Shown here one piece after another: positions 11,831-22,770 of a stretch of DNA of 64,000 nt. Both the position numbers and the translations under genes were made by a program. This stretch comes from Rhinopithecus roxellana. Its lineage: Eukaryota > Chordata > Mammalia > Primates > Cercopithecidae. Under the pieces are notes generated by a model. The model was given only the letters and a program-made list of their open reading frames with translations. It had not been told where the DNA came from and did no database searches. Location of the stretch: contig NC_044557.1 in the NCBI RefSeq assembly GCF_007565055.1, positions 78,750,595 to 78,814,594 of the forward strand, written 5' to 3'. The stretch's first letter is position 1. The number at the start of each line of letters is the position of its first letter.

Positions 11831-12710
11831 TTTGGCTGCTCATTTTAGGACAATTAATTTGGGAAAGAACTTTAATTTGGGGCACAGCAACTTAATTATA
11901 CTTCCCAAAATATAGATAACATGTACACCTCTTGATAAAGTGACTATCTGTTAAAATACTTTTGCACTACAAGATGAACTTGATATAGCATGGTATATAA
12001 GATACTCCGTGACATAACCCCTGCTTGTAAATCTCGGCAATCCTTGTTAAATTTAGGTCTTCTATGAATATGGTAAGTGTAAAAACCTGCCCATACTCTG
12101 CCCTTTTCCACCTTAATCTTTAAACTTAAAGTGTCTTATTACATCATTTATAGTCTCACTGATTGAAACTACTCTAAAATAGGATAAGTAGTCAATGAAT
12201 TTTTTTCTAAGTCATTAGCTATTGAAGGTTTCCAAAATTATGCCATTAATGGCTCAACCATTAAAATATTCATTATTTTTTATATTTAGAAACATAGGTG
12301 AATAGTGTATTTATCTTGTAGTCTTAACTTAGAACGTGACAGTAAATAGTTAATTATATGTCAACTATGGCATTATTTGGCAACTTTTTATAAAGAAAAC
12401 TGAGCTTCAGTTACAATAGAAACTTGGATTTTTACTTCTATTTTGTAGATTCCACATTTTGTTTCTTTTCAGAGTACTAGTTACAGTTATTGACTTATTT
12501 ATAATTCGATCTGGTGTCCAGATGTGCAAACTTCCTTAAATTAAATGTTACTTTTGTTTTCATCAATTTGTTTTCATTATATGAGAAAGTGTATTAGAGT
12601 GGCTATTAAAGATCTAATGTATTCCATTTACTGTGACATTTTTTTCAACCCAAAAGCTGTTTTGGTATTATGTATTATTTAGTTAAGGCCTTAAATATAA
12701 TATATTTTAT
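11831..12710. other. Unique AT-rich sequence
   Basis: No recognised gene, RNA or repeat. Confidence 0.5.
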
Positions 12711-12711
12711 C

Positions 12712-13305
12712 TTTTTTTTAACTTTTATTTTAAGTTTTGGAGTACAAGTGCAGGTTTGTTACATAGGTAAACTTTGGTCATGAGTTTGTTTTACAGATTA
12801 CTTCATCAAACGGGTATCAAACTTAATATGCATTAGTTATTTTTCTTGATGCTCTTCACACCCTCCACCCTCCAAAAGACTTCAGTGTGCATTGTTCCAC
12901 TCTGTGTATCTATATGTCTCAACATTTAGCTCCCAATTTAAGTGAGAACATGTGGTAATTGGTTGTCTGTTCCTGTGTTAGTTTGTTAGAAATAATGGCC
13001 TCTAGCTCTATCCGTGTTCCTGCAAAGAACATGATCTTATTTTTCTTAATTGCTGTGTAGTATTCCACAGCATAAATGTACCACATTTTCTTTATCCAGT
13101 CTATCACTGATGGACATTTAGGTTGATTCTATGTCTTTGCTATTGTGAAAAGTGGTGCAATGAACATTCACATGCATGTATCTTTATAATAGAATGATTT
13201 ATATTTCTTTGGGTACATACCTGGTAATGGAGTTGCTGGGTTAAGTAATATTTCTGTATTTAGGTTTTTGAGGAATCACCACAGTGTCTTCCACAATGAC
13301 TGACT
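12712..13305 (-). mobile_element. 5'-truncated L1 (L1MA/L1PB-type) 3' end, antisense
   Basis: It starts with a T-rich tail and AAGTGCAGGTTTGTTACATAG (12747), then the antisense end of ORF2: TGAGAACATGTGGTAATTGG (12942), TAGTATTCCACAGC and TGGGTACATACCTGGTAATGG (13210). A 62-codon minus frame (12919-13107) is the remnant of the ORF2 C-terminus (IYAVEYYTAIKKNK). It is 5'-truncated near 13305. Confidence 0.88.
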
Positions 13306-13629
13306 AGCAGGGGTGAATCTCTCAAGTGGAAATATTTATAGCAAAGAAAAAATAAAGAAATACATACCTGTACTCTAAGAGTAATTTATTGATGAGAAAA
13401 AAATTGGTAAGATATGTACATAAAAAATTCTATAAGGAACTCGCAAAAAGAAGACAATAAAAAGAAAGATGGTAAGTGACTTTTCAAAATTTTGATATAT
13501 ATGTTTAGCTGGTAATTATAACAAGGCTTATATTTCTTCAAGGATTATTCTCATAATTATTCTTATATATCTCAATGGTAGGTAAATCATGGTGAGTAAA
13601 AACAAGAAAACAAAACAAAACAAAAATAA
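13306..13629. other. Unique sequence
   Basis: No recognised feature. Confidence 0.45.
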
Positions 13630-13830
13630 AACCTATAGATTTGGTGTTATGTGTACCAGGTTTGAATCCTAGTTACAGTATTTATTGATCATAGGGCTGT
13701 GGCTAGGATATTTAACATCTCTTAGCCTCATTTTCCTCATTAATAAAATAAAATTAAAGTAAGATTTTAAGGTTAATATAAAAATAAAGTGAGGTTATAT
13801 AATTAAAGGACCTGGAGCATTGTAACTTAC
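13630..13830 (+). repeat. MIR SINE
   Basis: CCAGGTTTGAATCCTAG (13658), TCTCTTAGCCTCATTTTCCTC (13719) and the AT-rich stretch after it follow the sense MIR consensus. Confidence 0.7.
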
Positions 13831-14230
13831 TTGTTAATTTTCTTCCCATCTGTAGTAATAAAAATATGATTATCTTTTTTCTTAATTAATACTTAGGAAA
13901 TGTGTTCTATTTTTTTCTCTGAATTTTGACTGTATTCATATGGAATCCTAAAAGGAAGTTGAAATGTTATTTTTTGTAGTAATTGTTGCAAAGTGATTAT
14001 TTTAAATTAATTATGCACAAATATTAAGCTTTTGTTTTTAAGATTTGGTAGTTGTTAATCATTAGAGGTAGGTTGGAGATGGCTCATTACCAGTCTAAAA
14101 GGAAGGAACCTCAGTTTCAATTTTGCCATACTATATACATTCATAAGATAAGCAGTAACATTTTTATATCTAAATCTGTCATCTGGGGTGAATGTCAGCT
14201 GTTTTTCCCCTGTGGTACCCAAAAGCACTA

Positions 14231-14293
14231 AGATAGTTTGGAATTTTGTTCCCCCCAAATCTCATAGGGGCAATGTAAGAATAGTCTAACACA
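14231..14293 (+). mobile_element. 5' LTR remnant of MaLR provirus
   Basis: GATAGTTTGGAATTTTGTT resembles the first bases of an MST/THE1 LTR. It jumps directly to GGCAATGTAAGAATAGTCTAAC, the LTR 3' end. The middle of the LTR is deleted, leaving about 63 bases. Confidence 0.6.
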
Positions 14294-16227
14294 GAAAATT
14301 GGTACTGAGTAATGAAGCATTGCTATAAAGATACCTGATAATGTGTAAGCAGCTTAGAAACTGGATAACAGGGCTGGGCACGGTGACTCACACCTGTAAT
14401 CCCAGCACTTTGGGAGGCCAAGGAGGGTGGATCATGAGTTCAGGAGATAGAGACCATCCTGGCTAACATGGTGAAACCCCATCTCTACTAAAAAATACAA
14501 AAAATTATCTGGGTGTGGTGGTGGGCACCTGTGGTACCAGCTACTCAGGAGGCTGAGGCAGGAGAATGGCGTGAACCCAGGAGGCAGAGCTTGCAGTGAG
14601 CCAAGATTGCACCACTGCACTCCAGCCTGGGTAACAGAGACAGATTCTGTCTCAAAAAAAATAAAATAAATAAAACAAAACAAACAAACAAACAAAAACT
14701 GGATAACGGGCAGAGGTTGGAAGTTTGTAGGACTCAAAAGAAGATGGAAAAATAAGGGAAATTTTGGCACTTCTTAGAAACTGGTTAAATTGTTGTGACC
14801 AAAATGCTGATAGTGATGTGGAGAGTGAAGTCCAGGCTGATGAGGTCTCAGACGAAAATTAGGAACTTATTGGGAACTAGATCAAAGGTCACCCTTGTTA
14901 TGCCATAGCAAAGAACTTGGCTATATTTTGTTCATGTTCTAGGGATCTGTGAAAGTTTAAACTTAAGAGCAATGACTTAGGGTACCTGGCAGAAGAAATT
15001 TCTAAGCAGCAAAACATTTAAGATGTAACCTGGTTGCTTCTAACAACCTATCTCAGATACGGGAGCAAAGAAATGACTTAAAGTTGGAAGTTATAATTAA
15101 AGAAAGAGCAGAGTATAAAAATTTGGAAAACTTGCAGCCTAGTCATGTGGCAAAGAAAGAGAAAAAAAAAAAAAAAACAAGAAAAATCTAAACGTGTTAT
15201 GGAATAACCACTTGCTAGAGATATGAGCATAACTAAAAAGTAGCAAAGTGTGAATAGCGAAGACTATGGTAAAATGGCCTTGAAGACATTTCAGAGATCT
15301 TTGAGGCAGCCCCCCGCCGCCCCATTACAGGTCCAGAGGCTTAGGTCTAAAGAATAGTTTTGTAGGCTAGACAAGGAGTGTCACTGACCTGCACTACGTT
15401 GGTAGGCTTCTCGCATCCAGGCCCCTCTGACAGCTTTGACTCAAAGGGCCATGTACAGCTTGGGATGGCAAATCTGGAGGGTACAAGCTGTAAGTCTTGA
15501 CGGCTTTGAGGTGGTCTTAAGCCTGCAAGTTCGCTGAGTGCAAGAGGAAGCCTGATAGCCTCTGCTCAGATTTCAGAAGATGTGTGAGAAAGCCTATGTG
15601 CCCAGGCAGCATTCTCTGCAGGGACAGAACCCTCACAGAGAACTTCCAGTAAGGCAGTGTCAAGGGCAAATGTTGTGTTGGAGGTAACACACAGAGTCCC
15701 CACTGGGGCACTGCCTGGTGGAGTTATAGGAAGGGGGCTGCCACCCGTCAGACCCCAGAATGATAGATTCACTGGTAGCTTGCACCCTGTACCTGGAAAA
15801 GCCACGGGTACTCAACTCTAACCCATGTGAGCAGCCGCAGGACCTGTACTCTGCAAAGCCACAGAGGTAGAGCTTCCCAAGACCTTGGGAGCTCACCCTT
15901 GCACCAGTGGGCCCTGGACGTGGGACATGGAGTCAAATGAGATTATTTTGGAGCTTTAAGATGTAATGACTGTCCTTGCTAGGTTTTGAACTTGTATGTG
16001 GCCTGTTACCCCTTTCTTTTGGCCAATTTCTCCCTTTTGGAATAAAAATGCTTATCCAATGCCTGTACCCCCATTGTATCTTGGAAGTAACTTGTTTTGG
16101 TTTTCCTGGTTCATAAATGGAAGAAACTAATCTCAGATGAGACTTTGGCTTTCGACATTTCAGTGATGCTGATGATTCTATTTTGCAATGTGAGAAGAAC
16201 ATGAGATTTGGGGACCAAACGTGGAGT
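14294..16227 (+). mobile_element. MaLR (MST/THE1-type) internal region
   Basis: Non-coding internal sequence of a mammalian apparent LTR retrotransposon. Recognisable pieces are ATTGGTACTGAGTAATGAAG just after the 5' LTR, AAACTGGATAACGGGCAG after the inserted Alu, GAGGTCTCAGACGAAAATTAG (14841) and CATGAGATTTGGGGACC just before the 3' LTR. Minus-strand frames of 64-109 codons at 15517-16262 are antisense to this region and have no known product. An A-run lies at 15161-15177. An AluY interrupts it at 14372. Confidence 0.75.
14372..14695 (+). mobile_element. AluY-like Alu with TSD
   Basis: Plus-strand Alu starting GGCTGGGCACGGTGACTCAC and ending in an A-rich tail with (CAAA)n. Direct repeats AAACTGGATAACAG (14358-14371) and AAACTGGATAACGG (14696-14709) flank it. 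GGCAGAGCTTGCAGTGAG is the AluY-type variant of the right arm. It is diverged, so older than the AluYR copies. The 112-codon minus frame here is antisense Alu. Confidence 0.9.
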
Positions 16228-16551
16228 GATGTAAGTTGAATATTGGTTCGCCCAAACCTCACGTTAAAATGTAATCACCAATTTTGGAGGGGGGTGGGGA
16301 TTGGTGGGAGGTGATTGGATCATGGGGGCAGATTTCTCATGAATGGTTTAGTACCACCCTCTTGGTGCTGTTCTCACAATAGTGAGTGAGTTTTCAGAGT
16401 TCCAATTGTTTAAAAGTGTCTGGCACCTTCCCATCTCTCTCTCTTGCTCCTTCTTTCACCATGTAATGTGGCTGCTGCCTCTTCACCTTCCATCATGAGT
16501 GAAAGCTCCCTAAAGTGTTTCTTTATGGCAACGCAAGAATGGCCTAACACA
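16228..16551 (+). mobile_element. 3' LTR of MaLR provirus (MST/THE1-type)
   Basis: TGATGTAAGTTGAATATTGG starts the LTR. GGGAGGTGATTGGATCATGG (16299) and CTCACAATAGTGAGTGAG are diagnostic for MST/THE1 LTRs. After GAGTGAAAGCTCCCTAAAGTG the text jumps to TTTCTTTATGGCAACGCAAG, so the R/poly(A)-signal part is deleted. It ends TAACACA. Confidence 0.88.
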
Positions 16552-16887
16552 GGTACTATCATTGAAAAATTCACCTGATTCTACAAGTAGGGTTAGACTA
16601 AATAATCAGGCAGTCTGAGGTGATAAAAGGTATTCTTGGAACCAATAAGTCAGCTCAGAACCAGTTAAAGTCAAATGGAGGATGCTATCCCTTAGTCTAC
16701 AGGGCAAGGTTTCACTTGATTCTTATGCCTTGACCATACAAAAGTGTGAAGGTTGTAGGAACTATTTTAAATAAAACAGCTTGAACACTAGTAATTTCAT
16801 TAATGGGGATCCATTTTTAACATTCATTATGCTAATTTACTCAACATTCAGTAAAGCTCCTGATGTTGAGTCAAGATGTAGATGTTA
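16552..16887. other. Unique sequence
   Basis: No recognised repeat or gene before the 5S fragment. Confidence 0.45.
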
Positions 16888-16926
16888 GACGAGATCAGGT
16901 GCATTCAGGGTGGTATGGCCGTAGAC
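16888..16926 (-). pseudogene. 5S rRNA 5'-end fragment (retropseudogene)
   Basis: Read on the minus strand, this begins with the exact 5' start of 5S rRNA (GTCTACGGCCATACCACCCT) and continues to about nucleotide 37-39, with three differences (AATGCACCT in place of AACGCGCCC). The rest of the 5S gene, including the internal promoter, is absent. ATGTAGATGTTAGA flanks it on both sides (16876-16889 and 16930-16943), which looks like a target-site duplication. No A-tail is present. Confidence 0.85.
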
Positions 16927-16943
16927 AAAATGTAGATGTTAGA

Positions 16944-17364
16944 AATGCTTGGTGAATTTACTTCTGCAGTATGGACTTCCTAACTTTAAATGTTAGCTGA
17001 CCCCCTGGGGAAAATGATTGCAGGAATATGTCAAATAGATCCCCATAGTGTCTAGATTAACACAAATGCACATACATTGATTTAACATGGTCAATTCTGA
17101 AATATTTGAATATAAATTATAGACCTTATATAATTGTACCTTTAATCATATTTTCAAAATAGCAAAATTAAGTCAAAACTGGCTTATAAAATCCAGATTG
17201 TAATGTCCATTGGATTTACAGAAGTATCAGATGGATAATAGATTGATCTTAATTTTGCCCTTTAAATTAAATGCCAGAGTAGTATAAACCTGGGAGAATG
17301 TACATTTGGGAACCAGAGTTGTATCCTCTTATCTTCTCTCACAATAATAGTCTTCAAAATTGCA
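16944..17364. other. Unique AT-rich sequence
   Basis: No recognised gene, RNA or repeat. Confidence 0.45.
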
Positions 17365-17646
17365 AGAAATAATCCTAGCACTTTGGGAGGCCAAGGCAGG
17401 TGGATGGCTTCAGTCTAGGAGTTCAAGACCAGTCAGACAATGTGCAAAAATGCATGTCTCTACAAAAATGTGAAAATTAGCCAGCCATGGTGGCATGTGC
17501 CTATAGTCCCAGCTCCTCAGGGGGCTGAGGGAGGAGTATTGCTTGAATCTTGGAGGTTGAGGCTGCAGTTATCCATAATTGACTGAGCCACTGCACTCTA
17601 GCCTGGGTGACAGAGCAAGAATTTGTTTAAAAAAAAAAAAAAAAAG
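17365..17646 (+). mobile_element. AluJ-type Alu, 5'-truncated
   Basis: It begins at AATCCTAGCACTTTGGGAGG, so about 20 bases of the 5' end are missing, and it ends in an A-run at 17629-17645. Many differences from younger Alus and GAGGTTGAGGCTGCAGTTA (17552) place it in the old AluJ group. Confidence 0.85.
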
Positions 17647-17799
17647 CAACAAAAAGCGTGCCAAATATAGGATGTTATCTCATGGAAATAGCATGAAAAA
17701 GGATGATCTACATGAGTTGATTCACCAGTTGTATCTATTAAAAATAACCACTTCATATAAACTAATACTACCTAATATTATTGATAGCTTACTCATGTC

Positions 17800-17990
17800 A
17801 GATGTTATTCCTTGACCTTTTACATATAGTATTCATTCCTCAAAATAATCTCATAAATTACATACTATAATCATTATTTGATGAAGATAAAACCACTGAG
17901 GCAGAGAGCATTTAAGTAACTTACTAAAGTCTAACAGTTAAAGAATTGATAATGTAGAATTAAAACCTAGTCATGTGGCTCAGGAGGCCA
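17800..17990 (-). repeat. MIR SINE, antisense
   Basis: ATGAAGATAAAACCACTGAGG (17881), GAGAGCATTTAAGTAACTTAC and TTAAAACCTAGTCATGTGGC fit the antisense MIR core. Confidence 0.65.
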
Positions 17991-20364
17991 TATTCTCCAA
18001 TGCTACAATACATTGATTATGTCACAGTGTGTCTATGGGGCTGACTTCATGGACCTATGACCTGTCCAGTTGCACAGGGTACCATGCTCACATGGATCTG
18101 CTCTTGGTTTAATGCTGTGCTGCTGCCATTTTGGAATTCTTAATAATTTGCAACAAAAGACCCCACATTTTCATTTTGAATTGAACCCCACAAATTATGT
18201 AGCCAAACCTGTGTATGACTGCCTTGGCCATGAAATAATACACTTCATAGGTAGAAACGATATGAGGAAGTTCCTCTCACCGACAATCATTAGAATGTGT
18301 AATTCAAACCAGTGGGAGAAAAATGAAACTGTCACTAAATAAGATATTAATTATACTCTTTATAAGCAAATAATGAATTGTTCTTTATAACAAATAAACA
18401 TAAACCAAGTCATCTCACAACTTCCTGATGAGTGTAAGTAAGCACAAGAATATAATTACTTATCTTCATACTTAACCATAAAAGGGAATATTCAAGAAAT
18501 CTTAATATATTGGGAGTTTCAAACATACTTCTGTTGCCAAAATATTATTGGAGGAATGAGAGTCTATTGTTGAAAACTTAGAAAATAAAAAGACATAGTG
18601 CTTAGCAGTAAAATATCAAATTAAATCTAATTAGTAAATATGTTATTCTTCTCACCTGTTAATATTAACAGCAAAGTTACATTAATGTTTTCAATAGCTG
18701 GAAAAAGACACCATGAACTGTGCATTACCATAAAAATTTGAGGTAATATTACAAAACCTAGTTTTTAAAATATTCATAAATATAGTTTTCACTGATTAGT
18801 AATTTAATTTTTTAAATAAATAAATGCCTGAAATTTAAAACAGCATTATTGTAAAATTATAAATGTTTCTTTTATTTTGCTGAGTAAAACAAATGAGCAA
18901 AATTCAATTCTTGTTACAGAAGTGTTATATTTCTGAGTACATTTATAAGAGAGATTTCTGGATTTAATTTTCCTCATCTAAGCCATGTAGCTTAGCAATA
19001 GTGTCATTTGGGATAAATATATTTTCTTTACAAACTAGCTAATGCAGATTTTATGGATGAATAATTTACATAAGTTTTGTTTCTGCCACCTTGTATTTAT
19101 TGAAGTTTTATTTGACACCACATGATACATTTATGTATGATCACTTGGATTTTATCTTTCAAGGTAATTTGCCTTACATCTTACTGAGTTCCAATTAATC
19201 AAAGTAAGAAGTGACTTCCGATAATCATAACCCTGAAATATATAAAAAACCTATTTGGCATGTGCAATTACTCATTTCAGACATTCTTTTACATTTGAAT
19301 CTAAAATTCGTGTACAAAATTTTATAAAATAAACCAAAGTAACTCTCTATAAATATTCAACATCTGCTATTTTTAAAAGCCTGAACTCATTTCACTAATT
19401 GTCATGTGCTGATGTGGAAAATAACTGAAAGATCAGTTTCTTCTAGGATGTGCAGGTTAGCCAATATAAAGCCTGTTCAACAACAGCAAGACACAAAAGT
19501 AGATATAAATCAGTGAATTAAATCTTATTACAGTCTAAGTGCTTCTCCTCTAATGATACTCACATAATTCTTATTGTATAATTTAAAAATATTAGAATAA
19601 TTAAAATGACATAGAATGCATATCTCTTAGAAGCATTAGAGTATTGTTAATTCTGACAGATTTTTATAATACAGGTCACAGTCTTCTTTTCAGACTGTGT
19701 GATTATCTTACTTATGACTTATTCCTAATGTAAACAATATCTCCATGGAGAAAACATATTACTATTTAATGGAAATTTTAAAAAGCATTAAATTTGTTCA
19801 TATTGTTGGATAAAGAACAATATTACAGTGTATATTAAGCACCAATCCTATGCATAGTACTTTGGTAAAATTAAAAGGACCAGAAAGAAAAAATATAACT
19901 ATATTGCAATTGAGATGGTATTAAAAATCATAAGTAGAAAAACAAAGCAATGTCTTATAACTGACATTGGACCAAATAGACTCTCATTGCTATGGAACAC
20001 AAAAGAGGAAGAAAAGTGTTGATATGAAATACCTATGTCTAGATATTGGCTTCTTGATGATTTTTTATCTTTTATTCCTTATCGTATTCATTCCTTCAGT
20101 TATTTAAATATCCAGCAAGGGTTTTTGGACATCTTCGAGTAGAGAATACTTAAGTAATTATGTAATATGGATCTGAGGATATGAACTTTATGATTAATTC
20201 CTGTAAATAAGTTATGAAGTTTCTGTTATAGTGGTCATAAATGTAGGTAAGAATCCATTATGTGTCTGGGTGGGAGTACAGAATGGAGAGCTGAAGATTA
20301 TCTCTGATTACATATGAAAGTTCCACTGTAAAGTTATTGGTCAATGTTTTCTGGGGAAAGCACT
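17991..20364. other. Unique AT-rich sequence with one repeat-like patch
   Basis: No gene is recognised. The patch 18050-18230 (GTTTAATGCTGTGCTGCTGC, then CAAATTATGTAGCC) reads like an old interspersed repeat that I cannot name. The rest shows nothing I can support. Confidence 0.4.
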
Positions 20365-21072
20365 TCAACATAGGCAAAGTCTTTCTAACCTAAAGAAATT
20401 TAGAGTTAAATATAGGGGAAAAAAAATCAAAACAACATTTTGATATTTTGTGTATTTTGTGTTTCTTTTTTTACCTGCAATGTATGAAATGTGTTTCCTT
20501 TGTTTTGATTTCTTGGGCAGACCAAAGGGTAAAATATCCAAGCTGAGATATAACTGCCAAACAAGGTCACTAAACCCAGCTACAGGAGATGCATAGGGTT
20601 TTGACTGACATACATTCATCCGATTCCTTCCACCTTGAAGTCTCTGATGAAGTAGCAAGCCAAAAATGTTCCATCTTTCTCCTGTCTTCTTCGGATTCGT
20701 TAACATATCATATCCTTGAAGTAATTGCTGTCTCATTGATGTCTCACTTGATTTATCTAAAAGAACCTTCGGCTGGACATCAATACCCATATTTTTTTTA
20801 AATGTGTGTTGTTTTATTGGGCCCAGAGACGCTACTTTTCCCTGTGCCATTCTTTGCAAATAACTGAAGTCCACATTAGCTGTTAGATCTGCTATTCCTG
20901 GGGCAATTAAGACATCATGAAACTTGTGACCACAAAACCCTCTGAAGTCATCTGTCTTTGTTCCATCATGACCATAATCAGCAACCAGTGCAGCACCTCC
21001 AGTTAGTGCAATGCATTGAGAAAGTTCCTTAGTGGTAACACCAGCATCAGGAAACACTTCAACGTGATCGCT
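20365..21072 (-). pseudogene. NDUFAF7: NDUFAF7 processed pseudogene, 3' part
   Basis: The minus strand encodes a contiguous C-terminal part of NDUFAF7, the mitochondrial arginine methyltransferase that modifies NDUFS2 during complex I assembly. Recognisable segments are LSQCIALTGGAALVADYGHD (the SAM-dependent methyltransferase region), VDFSYLQRMAQGKVASLGPI and GERWNIFGLLLHQRLQGG. The frame is open from about 21057 to 20365 (230 codons) with no introns, although the parent gene is spliced. The family-like sequence ends near residue 166 (FSDLVWQ). The last 60 or so codons are low-complexity and look like 3'UTR read through after loss of the stop. Upstream of about 21072 the frame is closed by an in-phase TAA, so the copy is 5'-truncated. 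I saw no clear A-tail or target duplication. It is almost certainly non-functional. Confidence 0.82.
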
Positions 21073-21279
21073 TGTTTAATCTAGTAACTTCAGCCAATGA
21101 GACAATCTACTGTAATTGTGATTTGAATTACAATTTTGATTGTGAATAAAATGGAGCTATTTATTTCACAAATATATAATGTTATTGCAGTATTTAAGAC
21201 TATAAGGGCCCCTTATATTGATAAAGCTAACACTTACTTGGGAAGGTTTTGGTAGTCAGGCAATTGAAGCACATTTAAT

Positions 21280-21412
21280 GGAAATATTAGCTGGGCATAA
21301 TGGTAGGCATCTGTAGCCCCAGCTACTCTGGAGGGAAAGTTGGGAGTGTGACTGAGCCCAGAAGTTTGAGGCTGCAGTGAGCTGTGATCAGGAAATTGCA
21401 CTCCATTTCAGT
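21280..21412 (+). mobile_element. Alu right-arm fragment (old)
   Basis: ATTAGCTGGGCATAATGG, CCCCAGCTACTCTGGAG and GAGGCTGCAGTGAGCTGTGA are half of an old Alu. The left arm and tail are missing. Confidence 0.7.
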
Positions 21413-21711
21413 CAAAATATGCTGAAATTTATAAATTAAAATAATTTATAAGTTAATATCAAACATTTGGAAAAAATTCACTTTTAAAAGTTGTAATGTT
21501 AATAAGTCAAATATTAATATTTAAAAGAAATTATGAAGTAATTTTTAATATGCAAAGAAATGTTGTTTTAAGAACACCTGTAAGTTCATATTTACATACA
21601 GTCCTGCTCCATGTGTGATATGGATAACATACACTTGACTTTCTTCTCCATCTATGCTTTTTCTATTCTCCTCACCACGAATTCCCCAATTAATACTCTG
21701 TTTCCACCTAT

Positions 21712-21726
21712 TGAAATAGTAGTCAC
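21712..21726. repeat. TSD of L1 copy A, left
   Basis: TGAAATAGTAGTCAC is repeated exactly at 27978-27992. The TT/GAAA context fits L1 endonuclease nicking. Confidence 0.9.
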
Positions 21727-21735
21727 GGGGCGGAG

Positions 21736-21745
21736 CAAGATGGCC
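21736..21745 (+). promoter_or_regulatory. YY1-type site in L1 5'UTR (copy A)
   Basis: CAAGATGGCC lies within the first 20 bases of the L1, where YY1 sets the start of L1 transcription. The next base differs from the usual G (AAGATGGCCA versus AAGATGGCCG). Confidence 0.7.
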
Positions 21746-22770
21746 AAATAGGAACAGCTCCAGTCTCCAGCTCCCAGCGCAAGCGACACAGAAGACAGGT
21801 GATTTCTGCATTTTCAACTGAGGTACTGGGTTCATCTCACTAGGGAGTGCCGGACAATCGGTGCTGGTCAGCTGCTGCAGCCCGACCAGCAACAGCTGAA
21901 GCAGGGCGAGGCATCGCCTCACCTGGGAAGTGCAAGGGGGAAGGGAATCCCTTTTCCTAGCCAGGGGAACTGAGACACACAACACCTGGAAAATCGAGTA
22001 ACTCCCATCCCAATACTGCGCTGTACCAAGGGTCTTAGCAAACGGGCACACCAGGAGATTATATCCCACACCTGGCCGGGAGGGCCCCATGCCCACCGGA
22101 GCCTCCCTCATTGTTAGCACAGCAGTCTGTGATCTAAGGGCAAGGCAGCAGCGAGGCTGGGGGAGGGGTGCCCACCATTGCTGAGGCTTAAGTAGATAAA
22201 CAAAGCCACTGGGAAGCTCGAACTAGGTGGAGCTCACAGCAGCTCAAGGAGCCCTGCCTGTCTCTGTAGACTCCACCTCTGGGGACAGGACACAGCTAAA
22301 CAACAACAACAACAAAGCAGCAGAAACCTCTGCAGCCGCAAACGACTCTGTCTGACAGCTTTGAAGAGAGCAGTGGATCTCCCAACACGGAGGTTGGGAT
22401 CTGAGAACTGACAGACTGCCTGCTCAAGTAGGTCCCTGACCCTTGAGTAGCCTAACTGGGAGACATCCCCCACTAGGGGCAGGGCGACACCCCACACCTC
22501 ACAGGGTGGAGTATACCCCTGAGAGGAAGCTTCCAAAGCAAAAATCAGACAGGTACACTCGCTGTTTAACAATATTCTATCTTCGGCAGCCTCTGCTGCT
22601 GAAACCCAGGCAAACAGGGTCAGGAGTGGACCTCAAGCAATCTCCAACAGACCTACAGCTGAGGGTCCTCACTGTTAGAAGAAAAGCTAACAAACAGGAA
22701 GGACACCCACACCAAAACCCCATCAGTTCGTCACCATCATCAAAGACCAGAGGCAGATAAAACCACAAAG

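Larger units (their letters stand above)
21545..22120 (-). other. Antisense open frame across L1 5' end (ORF0-like position)
   Basis: A 191-codon minus-strand frame that starts inside the L1 5'UTR, crosses the L1 5' boundary at 21727 and continues about 60 codons into unique flanking DNA. The 5'UTR of primate L1 has an antisense promoter and a described antisense frame, ORF0, in this zone. Copy B has an open frame in the same place with clearly related residues (LTMREAP, PQLKMQKSPVFCVA). Whether it is the ORF0 frame and whether it is expressed cannot be told from the sequence. Confidence 0.35.

Noticed and set aside
15517..16262. Several overlapping minus frames of 64-109 codons
   Set aside because: They are antisense to the MaLR internal region. 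Mutually overlapping frames in GC-richer noncoding repeat DNA are expected by chance.
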